From assembly GCF_002204185.1 (NCBI RefSeq), contig NZ_MXPU01000007.1, positions 276,349 to 340,348 on the forward strand: 64,000 nucleotides of DNA. The letters run 5' to 3'. The DNA is from Rhizobium esperanzae. GTDB taxonomy: Bacteria; Pseudomonadota; Alphaproteobacteria; Rhizobiales; Rhizobiaceae. Both the position numbers and the translations under genes were made by a program. This document shows positions 34,646 to 43,571 of this stretch, piece by piece. The notes under the pieces were generated by a model. The model made no database searches. It was not told where the DNA came from and saw nothing but the letters and a program-made list of their open reading frames with translations. The first letter of the stretch is position 1; each line of letters starts with the position of its first letter.

Positions 34646-34834
34646 TCAGGGCCAGTAAGCAGCGTCCTGATCGGCGCATTCCTCGGGGCTCAATTCCTTC
34701 CCCAACTCGCGCCAATAGATTGGAGCGATCTTGTCGCAGTAGGCCTTGGGATCCAGTCCAAAGGGTCTGCGGCCGGTGCGGCAATGGAGCGTTACGCGTT
34801 GACAGAACCGTTCGCAGAATTCCTCTTTGGTCAT
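34646..34834 (-). CDS. 62-residue Cys-rich island protein
   Basis: MTKEEFCERFCQRVTLHCRTG at the start and AYCDKIAPIYWRELGKELSPEECADQDAAYW at the end. This 'M-T-x-EEF..RF....AYxxxxAPxYW...SPEECAxxDxxYW' pattern is one I recall from small rhizobial proteins. Five cysteines. It is judged real over an overlapping forward frame (34601-34903) that is coupled to the HNH stop but has random-looking composition. Function unknown. Confidence 0.55.
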   Translation of the reverse strand: MTKEEFCERFCQRVTLHCRTGRRPFGLDPKAYCDKIAPIYWRELGKELSPEECADQDAAYWP

Positions 34835-34903
34835 ACAAACAAACTGCTTAGGGCTGGAGATCGTTCAATTGGAGTGCGACGCCGTCCAAGAAGGAGAAGG
34901 TGA

Positions 34904-35443
34904 ATGGGTGACCTCCTCATGACGCGCCGCGCCGTTTTCTCGGAATGCGGCCTGTTTCGCTACCTGCTTGAGTACGAATTCGGCGGGACCGGGCCGGTTA
35001 TATCGCTCGGGATGGTCAATCCGTCGCTCGCCAACGGCGAGAACAACGACCAGACCATGACAAAGGTCGACGGCTTTGCCATCCGCCTCGGCGCCAGCAA
35101 GGTTGTCGTTTGGAATCCATTCGCGCGCATTGCCAAGGATATTCGCGATCTGCGGCACGTGGATGACCCTATCGGACCGCAGAACGACGCCTATATAGCG
35201 CAGGCGGTCAAAGGTGCGGATATCCACATTGTGGCCTGGGGGCCGCTCTCGAAGCTTCCAAAGCCCCTGCGCACCCGTTGGCGATCGGTCTTCGGCGTTC
35301 TGTCCGACGCAGGCGCCAAGCCGATGTGCTGGGGAACGGCGCTCGACGGACACCCGCGTCATCCTCTGATGCTGGCTTACGCCACGCCGCTCGTTCCTTG
35401 GGAGGTGCCGACATTCCTGAGGAAAGGGAGGGAGCGGGAATGA
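34904..35443 (+). CDS. DUF1643 domain protein
   Basis: 179 residues. DUF1643 proteins are small soluble proteins frequent in phages and islands and of unknown activity. Visible family features are YLLEYEFGG near the front, GMVNPSLANGENNDQTM (the conserved N-P-S..D-T motif, residues ~37-53), VVVWNPFARIAKD, and a C-terminal HPRHPLMLAYATPLVPW. AAGGAG lies seven bases before the ATG at 34904. It overlaps the next gene by ATGA and so belongs to the small operon leading into the integrase. Confidence 0.85.
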   Translation: MGDLLMTRRAVFSECGLFRYLLEYEFGGTGPVISLGMVNPSLANGENNDQTMTKVDGFAIRLGASKVVVWNPFARIAKDIRDLRHVDDPIGPQNDAYIAQAVKGADIHIVAWGPLSKLPKPLRTRWRSVFGVLSDAGAKPMCWGTALDGHPRHPLMLAYATPLVPWEVPTFLRKGRERE

Positions 35444-35679
35444 CCAAGGCCGCCATCGTCAAATCCGCTGACCTGAAGCGCATGGCCGCCGTCGCCAAAG
35501 AGACCGGCATGCGTATCGAGATCGAGATCAACGGGAAAATAATCCGGGTTTCCCCCGATATTCCCGATAATCACAAGCAGCAGAGGGTTGACATGAAACC
35601 CGAAGACTTCACGTCATTAGCCGATTGGCAAGCGTGGAGAGACCAGGAACGTGCTCGTGAAGCTCAAAGGCATTCATAA
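35440..35679 (+). CDS. Small protein preceding the integrase
   Basis: 79 residues, MTKAAIVKSADLKRMAAVAK at the start, an IEIEINGKIIRVSPDIP beta-rich middle, and a charged helical end (ADWQAWRDQERAREAQR). It is coupled to DUF1643 by ATGA and its 3' end overlaps the start of the integrase by 29 bases. Small basic proteins in this position are often recombination directionality factors, but no helix-turn-helix is evident, so that is only a guess. Confidence 0.65.
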   Translation: MTKAAIVKSADLKRMAAVAKETGMRIEIEINGKIIRVSPDIPDNHKQQRVDMKPEDFTSLADWQAWRDQERAREAQRHS

Positions 35680-36698
35680 GGTCAAGCGCACGCTTGCGAA
35701 CGGAGAGGTTCGCATCCACTATTATGCTTGGCGCGGTGGTCCGAAGATGAAGTCGGCGCCTGGAACGGAAGAGTTTGCTGAGGAGCTTTTGAAGCACCGC
35801 GCCGAGAGCGCTCCTTCCGAAGTGACGACACTTGGCGATCTGATCGAGGCCTTCGAAAATAGTCCGGCCTTTTGCCGCTCTTGCCCAGACGACGCAAGAC
35901 AGCCACAGGTCCTCGTTCAAGGAAATTCGCAAGGAATGGCCCCGGCTGCCGCTCAAGCTGACGCAGCAGCGCGGCATGAAGGCGATGATTCGCAAGTGGC
36001 ACCACACCTTTGCAGATCACCCGCGCACGGCAGACCAGATGCTGTTTTCCCTGTCGCGGGTCTATACCTATGGGATCGACGAGGAGATCATAGAGAAGAA
36101 CCCCTGCACCGGGATCGAGCGGCTTTACACGGGCTCCCGCAAGGAAAATGTCTGGACGCCAGAACTTATCGCCCTCTTCCGCGCGAAGGCCAAACCTCAC
36201 CTGCTCCTCGCCTTTGAGACGGCCATACACACTGGGCAGCGCCAAGCCGATATGTTGCTGGCCACCTGGAAGCAATATGACGGCACGCACCTGATGTTCG
36301 AGCAGGGAAAATCCAAGCCGGGCAGGCCGAAGAAGCGAGTTCGGGTGAAGGTTCACAGCGCTCTAAAAGCTGTTCTCGACGCCCTTCCGACAGACACAAT
36401 GCGCATTCTGAACAACTCGCGCGGCCGGCCGTGGTCGAAGAGCGGATTCAAGACTTCGTGGGGGAAGGAATGCGATCGGCTGGGCATCGAGGGCGTGACG
36501 TATCACGACTTGCGAGGAACCTTCATCACCGATCGCCGGCGGGAAGGATCGACGACGGAGCAAATCGCGTCGATCACCGGGCACTCGATTGCAGAGGTCG
36601 GGCGCGTGCTGGAGAAGCACTATCTGGCGACCGATCAGCAGACCAGCGATGCTGTCATTCTGAGGATGGAAAGAACATCGCGGAAACAGAAAAAGTAA
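35651..36698 (+). pseudogene. Tyrosine site-specific integrase, frameshifted
   Basis: The first ~73 codons (from GTG 35651, LVKLKGIHKVKRTLANGEVRIHYYAWRGGPK to EAFENSPAF) and the rest (AALAQTTQDSHRSSFKEI... to 36698) are in different frames. The break is in the run CCTTTTGCC at 35868-35876; removing one T rejoins the reading frame smoothly. The catalytic set is intact downstream: Arg I in HTGQRQADML, HDLRG (His/Arg), GHSIAEV and the tyrosine in EKHYLATD. It is next to the tRNA-Arg attachment site. Unless the shift is a sequencing error or programmed, the enzyme is inactive. Confidence 0.88.
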
Positions 36699-36768
36699 AC
36701 GGCGCTGAAAACGCTGTAAACTGGCTCAAATTGGCGCCAGAAAATGCTGCATAAGTCCTTGAAAATGT

Positions 36769-36845
<77 letters not shown>

Positions 36846-36902
36846 GTCCGGCGGTCACGTTTAAAGAGCGCGACCGAATGCGCCATATGTGGACGAGAAA
36901 TC

Positions 36903-37208
36903 TCAATGCGTCCAGGGTTGCGTGCGGGTATAGCGGAAATTATCCGGATAGGCCACAACCTGACGGGCTGGGTCCTTCGGCGCGATGACGCGGTATTCGA
37001 TGCCGTTGCGCTGGGCGTAGGCTTCGGCAAGTGCCTGCGTTTCGAAGGTGAGCTTTACCTGCTGGCGCATGTCACCCGAGGAGGTGTAGCCCATGATCGG
37101 ATCGATCTTGCGCGGCGACTCCTGATCGAATTCAAGCACCCAGAGATGGGTCTTGGCCTTGCCGGACTGCATGGCGGTCTTAGCAGGACGATAGATCTTG
37201 GCAGACAT
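36903..37208 (-). CDS. Complex I NDUFS4 homologue (ETC complex I subunit)
   Basis: 101-residue homologue of mitochondrial NDUFS4, a supernumerary subunit of NADH:ubiquinone oxidoreductase in alphaproteobacteria. Features: AKIYRPAKTAMQSGKAKTH..WVLEFD at the start, MGYTSSGDMRQQVKLTFETQALAEAYAQRNGIEYRV in the middle and YPDNFRYTRTQPWTH at the end, all characteristic. It is intact, unlike the decayed copy at 21401-21635. Monocistronic, upstream of tRNA-Arg. Probably assembled in the peripheral arm near NDUFA12. Confidence 0.93.
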   Translation of the reverse strand: MSAKIYRPAKTAMQSGKAKTHLWVLEFDQESPRKIDPIMGYTSSGDMRQQVKLTFETQALAEAYAQRNGIEYRVIAPKDPARQVVAYPDNFRYTRTQPWTH

Positions 37209-37601
37209 GACTGCGGCATCTCCGAATATGCGAGGACAGAGCGCCCCCGCCTTTCATGGTCTCAATCCCGTTGCCGGGCCCTTGCTTCGTCGTTTGCGAT
37301 AACGCGAAGAGTTGAATTTTGCTTATCCGCGAATCCCCGTTTTTTCAAGAAAAAAGCGGATCGCGACGCCGCCGCCACAGCCACACCGACAATACGCCAA
37401 TGTGTTGGGGAGCAGGCTTATCGTTAACTCGGGCGGCTCAGCACATTCATCCCTCATGTCGCTTGCCATCCACCTAAATCCGCAGGAATTCCAGGCCATT
37501 GCGCAATATTACCAATTGTCTCATGTTGTGATCACAAGCTGATTGCCGCAGCCGGCCATGGGCACTAGTTTGCGGCTCAATCGGCTTCAGTGGATGCACG
37601 C
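37209..37601. other. Intergenic stretch, nothing supported
   Basis: About 390 bp upstream of the NDUFS4 gene. It includes the presumed promoter for that gene and one forward frame near 37312-37542 with no ribosome-binding site and no protein-like pattern. Confidence 0.4.
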
Positions 37602-37715
37602 ATGATGAGACGTTCGACAGAGTTCAATGCCATTATGATAGGAGCTGGCATCACCGCTTTCTTCTATCTCGCTATCAGCTATGCCCAATATATCGGCCTG
37701 ATCGCCCGCGGCTAA
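37602..37715 (+). CDS. Possible 37-residue single-span membrane protein
   Basis: [21 protein letters not shown] followed by [16 protein letters not shown]: a basic N-terminus and one hydrophobic segment (about residues 10-32). The layout fits a small inner-membrane protein. A second ATG at 37605 is an equally good start. The ribosome-binding site is weak, so it is tentative. It precedes tRNA-Pro. Confidence 0.45.
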   Translation: MMRRSTEFNAIMIGAGITAFFYLAISYAQYIGLIARG

Positions 37716-37877
37716 GGCTGATCGCCCTGACGTCCAATTGCGCCTCACAAGTAAATTGACGGCAGGCGGGGATTTTCCCCTTGCGTCCACAGGCCTGGTG
37801 AGAAATCTCCGGCGACAGCTGGATTTATGGGTTGCGACGGCGAAGTGAACCGTGTATTCCCGCTGCCAATCACGGCA

Positions 37878-37954
<77 letters not shown>

Positions 37955-38026
37955 TTCAATATCCTGATATCCATCAATTTCTTGATACCTGCATCGCAGC
38001 TGGTGCACCCGCGAGCTTACGTACCG

Positions 38027-38512
38027 TCACTTCGCCTTCGTCGTCGTGGCGCTGACGATTCTGTCGCCTGGCTCGATTCCGAGTTTGCCGACGATGCCGG
38101 CATTGAGTTCGACGACGTATTTCACCGGGCTCATCGAATCGATGATGTCGCGTGAATAGGGTTTTGCGTTTTCCTTGATGTGGCGGATCGTGCCGGTGTC
38201 GTCGGCAAAGAGCATGTCGAGCGGCAGGATGGTGTTCTCCATCCACATGGCAACGCGCCGTGTTTGCCCGAAATCGAAAATCATGCCGGCGTCATCAGCC
38301 ATCGACTTGCGAAACATCAGTCCGCGGGCGCGCTGATCACCGGTGGCGGCGACCTCGACGGTAAAATGCAGCATCTTTCCGGCGGCTGTCTGGATGAGCA
38401 GCGGCTCCTTGTCGAACCGGATCTCCTCGTCAGCCAAAGCCGGCAGGGCGACCAAGAAAAAAAGCGCCATGACGGCGCTTCTGATCGCATGAAACAGGAC
38501 GATGCCGCGCAT
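38027..38512 (-). CDS. DUF192 family exported protein
   Basis: 161 residues. A signal peptide (MRGIVLFHAIRSAVMALFFLVALPALA, cleavage near residue 27) is followed by the DUF192 core with FTVEVAATGDQRARGLMFRKSMADDAGMIFDF, MWMENTILPLDMLFADDTG and NAGIVGKLGIEPGDRI. DUF192 proteins are small periplasmic or extracellular beta-barrels of uncertain function. The start is one base past the cold-shock gene stop, so the two are co-transcribed, an arrangement common in rhizobia. Confidence 0.9.
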   Translation of the reverse strand: MRGIVLFHAIRSAVMALFFLVALPALADEEIRFDKEPLLIQTAAGKMLHFTVEVAATGDQRARGLMFRKSMADDAGMIFDFGQTRRVAMWMENTILPLDMLFADDTGTIRHIKENAKPYSRDIIDSMSPVKYVVELNAGIVGKLGIEPGDRIVSATTTKAK

Positions 38513-38513
38513 G

Positions 38514-39092
38514 TCAGTGCGACCGGCTTGCCGGGCTCGGAACGTCGGGATGGATCTCTGCGGCCATCAGGCCCTTTTCGCCATCGCCGAAGCGGACGAG
38601 GACCACCTGGCCGGGGCGCAGCTCCGTCAGCCCAAAGCGGCGCAGCGTTTCCATGTGCACAAAAATGTCTTCGGTGCCCTCACCGCGCGTCAGGAAACCG
38701 AAGCCCTTGGTGCGGTTGAACCACTTGACAAGCGCACGCTCGAGCCCACTCGTGGCGGTGACCTGCACATGGGTGCGCACCGGCGGCAACTGCGAGGGAT
38801 GAACGGCAGTCGACTGATCCATCGAGAGGATCTTGAAAGCCTGGTAGCCGCGCTCGCGGCGCTGGACGAGAGCGACGATGCGCGTGCCCTCGAGGATCGT
38901 CTGGTAGCCGTCGCGGCGCAGGCAGGTCACGTGCAGGAGAACATCCTGCATGCCGTTATCAGGCACGATGAAGCCGAAGCCCTTGGCGACGTCGAACCAC
39001 TTGACGACACCGGTGATTTCGACAAGATCGACCGCTTCTGACGACAGCTCGTCGACATCGGTGTATGCGTTCGATGAAATCCTATCAGCCAT
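38514..39092 (-). CDS. Double cold-shock-domain protein
   Basis: 192 residues with two cold-shock domains, each holding RNP-like motifs: [15 protein letters not shown] (about 28-42) and [15 protein letters not shown] (about 118-132), the second followed by [10 protein letters not shown]. The first domain has VLLHVTCL in place of the VFVH motif. These proteins bind single-stranded RNA or DNA and act as RNA chaperones. The linker (about 80-115) is charged. It heads an operon with DUF192; a 190-bp upstream gap provides the promoter and leader, which may be cold-responsive. Confidence 0.94.
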   Translation of the reverse strand: MADRISSNAYTDVDELSSEAVDLVEITGVVKWFDVAKGFGFIVPDNGMQDVLLHVTCLRRDGYQTILEGTRIVALVQRRERGYQAFKILSMDQSTAVHPSQLPPVRTHVQVTATSGLERALVKWFNRTKGFGFLTRGEGTEDIFVHMETLRRFGLTELRPGQVVLVRFGDGEKGLMAAEIHPDVPSPASRSH

Positions 39093-39286
39093 TATCGCCA
39101 GCCCCTCGAATACGCGTCACACTGTTACGGTTAACTGATTCTTGAAATCAAGATTAACATCTTGGTAACGGATAAGCGCAAGTCCTAGTTTTCGGTTATT
39201 CCCAGCTGCACATTTTATAAAGATGACTTGCCCGAAGCTGACCTCGGCTCGCCGAAAAGGCCAGCCCCTATAAAGGAGTAGATAGA

Positions 39287-39727
39287 ATGCGTTATCTTCA
39301 TACGATGGTTCGCGTCAAAGATCTGGACGCTTCGCTTGCCTTCTATACCTCGCTGTTCGGACTAGAGGAGATTCGCCGCCACGAAAACGAGAAGGGCCGC
39401 TTTACCCTGGTTTTCCTGGCCGCTCGCGACGATCTCGACCGTGCGCGCAGCGAAAAAGCGCCCTGCCTCGAGCTCACCTACAACTGGGATACGGAGGATT
39501 ATAGCGGAGGACGCAATTTCGGCCACCTCGCCTATGAGGTGGATGATATTTACGCGATCTGCCAAAAGCTGATGGATAACGGCATTACCATCAACCGGCC
39601 GCCGCGCGACGGCAACATGGCCTTCGTGCGCTCGCCCGACGGCATTTCGATCGAAATTCTGCAGAAGGGAAGCCCGCTTCCGGCCGCCGAACCCTGGGCT
39701 TCCATGGGCAATACCGGCGCCTGGTAA
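39287..39727 (+). CDS. gloA: Lactoylglutathione lyase (glyoxalase I)
   Basis: Converts the methylglyoxal-glutathione adduct to S-lactoylglutathione. The 146-residue VOC-fold protein shows the metal ligands at H5 (MRYLHTMVRV), E62 (LELTYNW), H80 (FGHLAYEV) and E123 (GISIEIL), the full set of the Ni/Zn enzyme. An AAAGGAG site precedes the ATG. It appears to be a single-gene unit. The length is near that of the bacterial GloA. Confidence 0.94.
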   Translation: MRYLHTMVRVKDLDASLAFYTSLFGLEEIRRHENEKGRFTLVFLAARDDLDRARSEKAPCLELTYNWDTEDYSGGRNFGHLAYEVDDIYAICQKLMDNGITINRPPRDGNMAFVRSPDGISIEILQKGSPLPAAEPWASMGNTGAW

Positions 39728-39914
39728 GGGTTTTGGCCGCAAGGCTTTTGCGAAACTTGCGGCTTTTGCGATTTCGGGTCCGGCCGGCGCCTTGGCGCTT
39801 GCCGCGACCCGGCCCCGCAGGCAATCTCCCGGTGAATCGAAGCGGAGGATGGCGATATTTCGCTGTTTTTCGCATCAACCGGAGACCGATTGCTTGGGTA
39901 ATATTGAGACGCGG

Positions 39915-40970
39915 ATGCCCATTACCGGCGCATTGCTGATCGCCACCTCGATGTTGGCGCTGTCGGGCTGCGTATCGAACAAGAAGACGCTCGATTCCGC
40001 AGCGGCGACTCCTGCGGTTCCGGCGACGGTGGCTGCAGCGCCACAACTTGGCGCAACGGCGCCGGTGAAATCTGCCCCGCGCTCGGTCTATACCGACCCG
40101 CGGCTCATCAATGTCTCCGGCGCCCAAGCCGCGCCACAAGTCGTGGCAGGGGATGCGAATGCCGCCGTCCCGCCGGCCGATCCGGCAATGGCGGCGCCTG
40201 CCAATATAGGCGGGCTCGTCATGCAGTCGACACGGATCAACGCGCAGGCGATAAGCATCTTTTCGGATCACCAGCCGCCGCCACAGAACAACAGCACGTC
40301 CACCGTCATCCAGCCGCAGGCTTATGCGCCGACGGAGGGAGTGGCACCCGCAAAAAGCAGCGTCTACAGCCAGCCGATCATGCCCTCACAGCAGGCCGCC
40401 CCGGTGCTGCCGCAGCAATCGTCTGAAAATTCCGGCACGCAGCCTGCGCCCGTACAAACAGCCTCGCTGGCGACGGGCGGTATCCCGGCCTCGACGACAA
40501 ACGCGCTTTACAGCGCACCGAAGCAGAACCTGCTCGGCAGTCTTTCCGGCCTCCTGCACAAAGCCGCCCTGCCCGGCATGACGCGAGTCGCGCCGAACGG
40601 GCTGCACGTCCAGAACGACAATGTCGAGGTCGGCTGCTTCAAGCCGGACCTGCTGAAAGTGATCAAGACGGTCGAGAACCATTTCGGCCGGCCCGTCATC
40701 GTCACATCAGGCTATCGCGACGAAGAACATAACCGCCTGGTCGGTGGTGCCGATGAATCGATGCACAAGAGCTGTGAGGCCGCAGACATTCAGATCGACG
40801 GCGTGTCCAAGTGGGATATCGCCGCCTATATCCGCTCCTTGCCGGATCGCGGCGGGGTCGGCACCTATTGCCACACCGACTCGGTCCACCTCGACACCGG
40901 CAAGACCCGCGACTGGAACTGGGGCTGCGGCGGCAAACGGGCGCCCGTAACCACCGCACGAGCGATCTAA
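39915..40970 (+). CDS. M15-like D-Ala-D-Ala carboxypeptidase-family lipoprotein
   Basis: 351 residues. The start MPITGALLIATSMLALSGCVS carries a lipobox with the cysteine at LSGC, so an outer- or inner-membrane lipoprotein is likely. A Pro/Ala/Gln-rich linker (about 25-235) precedes a C-terminal domain of the DUF882/M15 type: VIVTSGYRDEEHNRLVGGADESMHKSCEAADIQIDG, with SxHxxxxAxD zinc-binding features, and CHTDSVHLDTG. It probably cuts or binds peptidoglycan. An upstream ATG at 39849 is possible but its GGAGG touches the codon; the start remains uncertain. Confidence 0.8.
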   Translation: MPITGALLIATSMLALSGCVSNKKTLDSAAATPAVPATVAAAPQLGATAPVKSAPRSVYTDPRLINVSGAQAAPQVVAGDANAAVPPADPAMAAPANIGGLVMQSTRINAQAISIFSDHQPPPQNNSTSTVIQPQAYAPTEGVAPAKSSVYSQPIMPSQQAAPVLPQQSSENSGTQPAPVQTASLATGGIPASTTNALYSAPKQNLLGSLSGLLHKAALPGMTRVAPNGLHVQNDNVEVGCFKPDLLKVIKTVENHFGRPVIVTSGYRDEEHNRLVGGADESMHKSCEAADIQIDGVSKWDIAAYIRSLPDRGGVGTYCHTDSVHLDTGKTRDWNWGCGGKRAPVTTARAI

Positions 40971-41120
40971 CATCGTCGGCGCGAAGTTCCCTCACCTAAG
41001 GTCAGCTGAACTTCATCTGCTTCTTGCAGGCCGTACAAGCCTTTGATTCGGCAGCAGTAATCTGAAATACCACGGCCGTCGGAATATCTGTCATTTTTTT
41101 GAAAAAAATCGAATTTGCCG

Positions 41121-41150
41121 CTTGCGGCTTTCGAAGGTGCTGACTATAAG
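41121..41150 (+). promoter_or_regulatory. Promoter of tRNA-Glu copy A
   Basis: CTTGCG (41121-41126), 17 bp, CTATAA (41144-41149): close to the rhizobial CTTGAC-N17-CTATAT consensus. The +1 should fall about 12 bp before the tRNA. Confidence 0.75.
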
Positions 41151-41168
41151 GGCGCCACCACGAAGGAA

Positions 41169-41243
41169 GCGCCCTTCGTCTATCGGTTAGGACACCAGAT
41201 TTTCATTCTGGGAAGAGGGGTTCGACTCCCCTAGGGCGTGCCA
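41169..41243 (+). tRNA. tRNA-Glu(TTC), copy A
   Basis: 75 nt with CCA. Acceptor GCGCCCT / AGGGCGT, D-arm GTC/GAC, anticodon arm CCAGA-TTTTCAT-TCTGG with anticodon TTC, T-arm AGGGG-TTCGACT-CCCCT. It has its own promoter. Confidence 0.97.
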
Positions 41244-41274
41244 CTTTCCCTCCATATAGAAGCTATCACATCCG

Positions 41275-41303
41275 CTTGCAGAAGCCGGCGCGCACGCCTA
41301 TTT
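41275..41303 (+). promoter_or_regulatory. Promoter of tRNA-Glu(CTC)
   Basis: CTTGCA (41275-41280), exactly 17 bp, CTATTT (41298-41303). Independent of the duplicated promoters on either side. Confidence 0.7.
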
Positions 41304-41318
41304 TAACGAGGCTGGCCT

Positions 41319-41393
41319 GCGCCCTTCGTCTATCGGTTAGGACGACAGATTCTCATTCTGTAAAGAGGGGTTCGACTCCCCTAGGGCGTACCA
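41319..41393 (+). tRNA. tRNA-Glu(CTC)
   Basis: 75 nt with CCA. Same acceptor and T-arm sequence as the TTC copies, but anticodon arm ACAGA-TTCTCAT-TCTGT gives anticodon CTC, and the discriminator is A instead of G. It lies between the two identical TTC copies. Confidence 0.95.
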
Positions 41394-41519
41394 TCGAGCT
41401 TATGATTGCCGCCAACCACCCCGTCGGTTCGATATTTCCAGCCATCCGCCGCCCCGTAGCGCCATGGTTTTCCACAGCTAAAAAAAATCGGCAAAAACTG
41501 TGATTTTTTCGCGCCTTGG

Positions 41520-41647
41520 CGCTTGCGGCTTTCGAAGGTGCTGACTATAAGGGCGCCACCACGAAGGAAGCGCCCTTCGTCTATCGGTTAGGACACCAGA
41601 TTTTCATTCTGGGAAGAGGGGTTCGACTCCCCTAGGGCGTGCCACTT
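41520..41647. repeat. 128-bp perfect duplication, copy B
   Basis: Second copy of the promoter plus tRNA-Glu(TTC) block (see 41119-41246). It includes the promoter CTTGCG (41522-41527) and CTATAA (41545-41550). Confidence 0.93.
41570..41644 (+). tRNA. tRNA-Glu(TTC), copy B
   Basis: Identical in sequence to the tRNA at 41169-41243. It is within 50 bp of the 3' end of recJ, which is on the other strand, so the two transcription units converge. Confidence 0.97.
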
Positions 41648-41688
41648 CCTTTAATTTGCTCATTCGCCACCCGTTTTTCGTGACCGCT

Positions 41689-43491
41689 CTATTTCGCCGG
41701 CGCTGCATCGCAGACGCGCAGCTGGATGCGGCGCGCGCCTTGATAATGTTCGGCGCCGAGCGAGCCTGCGACATGGAGGCTCGCGCCGCGTGAATTGATG
41801 AGAAGATTGCCGAGGCCGGTATCGGCGGCGCGGAAGGCGATTCCATCGAGCCGCGACCCGTCCATCGCCTCCAGAGTCACCTTCACATGTTTCTCGCCGA
41901 CCAGGCGAGCATCTCGTACCCGATGCGCCGGTACCGCAAAAAGCGGCTGGGCGTGGCCGGAGCCATAGGGGCCGGCGGCTTCCAGGCGGTCAATGAGTTC
42001 AAGCGTGGCGCCGCTTGCGCCGATTGCGCCATCGATCTTCAATGTCTCGTTGGCGACGAGGCTCGCCACTGTCCGTGCGGCCTTCTCGGTAAAGAAGGTT
42101 CTCAACCTGCCGAGATCGGCGCGCTCGACCGTCAGCCCCGCCGCCATGGCATGGCCGCCGCCCTTGACCAGGATGCCCTCCTCGACCGCAGCCCGCACCA
42201 TCCTGCCCATGTCGAAGCCATTGATGGAGCGGCCTGAGCCGGTGCCGCGGCCGGAGGGATCGAAAGCGATCGCGAAGGCGGGCCGTTTAAATTTCTCCTT
42301 CAGCCGCGCGGCGATCAGCCCGACGATGCCTGGATGCCACTTCTCATGGGCGGTGACGATGACGGAGGCGCCCTCGCCGTCGCCGTATTCGGCAAGCGCC
42401 TCGGCTTCCGCCTCCTGCAGCATCATCGCCTCCATCGCCTGACGTTCACGGTTGAGCTCGTCGAGGCGCTGCGCGATCACCTCCGCCTCGCCGGCATCAT
42501 CGAGCGTCAGCAGGCGGCTTCCGAGTGCGGCGTCACCAATCCGTCCACCGGCATTGATGCGCGGGCCGATCAGAAAGCCGAAATGATAAGGCGTCACGGG
42601 GCCTGCGAGTCCCGCCTTGCGGAAGAGTGCGGCAAGCCCGGCATTGCTCTGGTGGCGGGCAGCAACCAGCCCCTTGACCACATAGGCGCGATTGAGCCCC
42701 TTCAGCGGCACGACATCGCAGACCGTCGCAAGCGCCACGATGTCAAGCCATTGCAGCAGGTCGAGCGCCAGGATCTGTTTGTTGCCGGCCGCGCGCAGCA
42801 GCCGCAATGTCGCGACCAGCACCATGAAGACGACGCCGGCCGCGCAAAGATGCCCCTGCCCCGACAGATCGTCCTCGCGATTGGGATTGACGAGCGCATG
42901 GCAGGGCGGCAGCTCATGTGTCACCTGGTGGTGATCGATGACGACGACATCGATATTGCGCGCAGCAGCGGCGGCAAGCGCGTCGTGACTGGTGGAGCCG
43001 CAATCGACGGTGACGATCAGCCGGGCGCCATTGTCGATCAGCTGGTTGATCGCCGCCGGATTGGGGCCATAACCTTCAAAGATGCGGTCGGGAATGTAGA
43101 TGTTCGCCTTGACCCCGAAATGGCTGAGAAAGCGGAACATCAGCGCCGAGGAGGCCGCCCCGTCGACGTCGTAATCGCCGAAAATCGCCACGCTCTCGCC
43201 GCGCTCGATCGCACGCACGAGGCGGGTTGCCGCCTTCTCGCAATCGGTCAGTGTGTGGGGATCGGGCATCAGGCTGCGGATTGTCGGATCGAGGAATTCG
43301 ATCGCTTCGTCAACCGGGACGCCGCGTCCTGCGAGAACCCGGGCGATCAGATCCGGCAGCCCGTGAACCTGCGCCATGGCAAGCGCCCGGTTCTGGCCGG
43401 CCTGGTCGAGTCTTGCAACCCAGCGATTGTCGAGTGCGGATCTCTCCACGCCAAGAAACGCGCGCTGTACCGGATCGACGAGATCTGCCAT
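41689..43491 (-). CDS. recJ: Single-stranded-DNA-specific exonuclease RecJ
   Basis: 5'-3' exonuclease for single-stranded DNA in recombination and mismatch repair. The 600-residue product has the DHH-superfamily motifs FGDYDVDG (metal-binding D's), VDCGSTSHDA, VVIDHHQV (the DHH) and, in the DHHA1 half, the glycine-rich VKGGGHAMAAGLT. The start at MADLVDPVQ is favoured by GCGGAG seven bases upstream; a second ATG at 43512 lacks a good site. It is a stand-alone gene, convergent with the tRNA-Glu cluster. Confidence 0.95.
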   Translation of the reverse strand: MADLVDPVQRAFLGVERSALDNRWVARLDQAGQNRALAMAQVHGLPDLIARVLAGRGVPVDEAIEFLDPTIRSLMPDPHTLTDCEKAATRLVRAIERGESVAIFGDYDVDGAASSALMFRFLSHFGVKANIYIPDRIFEGYGPNPAAINQLIDNGARLIVTVDCGSTSHDALAAAAARNIDVVVIDHHQVTHELPPCHALVNPNREDDLSGQGHLCAAGVVFMVLVATLRLLRAAGNKQILALDLLQWLDIVALATVCDVVPLKGLNRAYVVKGLVAARHQSNAGLAALFRKAGLAGPVTPYHFGFLIGPRINAGGRIGDAALGSRLLTLDDAGEAEVIAQRLDELNRERQAMEAMMLQEAEAEALAEYGDGEGASVIVTAHEKWHPGIVGLIAARLKEKFKRPAFAIAFDPSGRGTGSGRSINGFDMGRMVRAAVEEGILVKGGGHAMAAGLTVERADLGRLRTFFTEKAARTVASLVANETLKIDGAIGASGATLELIDRLEAAGPYGSGHAQPLFAVPAHRVRDARLVGEKHVKVTLEAMDGSRLDGIAFRAADTGLGNLLINSRGASLHVAGSLGAEHYQGARRIQLRVCDAAPAK

Positions 43492-43571
43492 TCCAAACTC
43501 CGCTGACTTCATCTGTTCTTTCTACAGGAGCAGCGGAGATAACATAGCGACGGATTTGCAGACACGGATTT

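Larger units (their letters stand above)
41119..41246. repeat. 128-bp perfect duplication, copy A (tRNA-Glu plus its promoter)
   Basis: Identical to 41520-41647 over 128 bp, offset 401. It covers the promoter, the short leader, the complete tRNA-Glu(TTC) and three bases beyond. Bases flanking the repeat differ on both sides. Confidence 0.93.

Noticed and set aside
34601..34903. Forward frame coupled to the HNH stop (100 codons)
   Set aside because: Although coupled by ATGA, its composition is random and the reverse-strand 62-residue gene has a recognisable rhizobial small-protein pattern over the same bases.
37312..37542. A 76-codon forward frame upstream of tRNA-Pro
   Set aside because: No ribosome-binding site and no conserved-looking segment.
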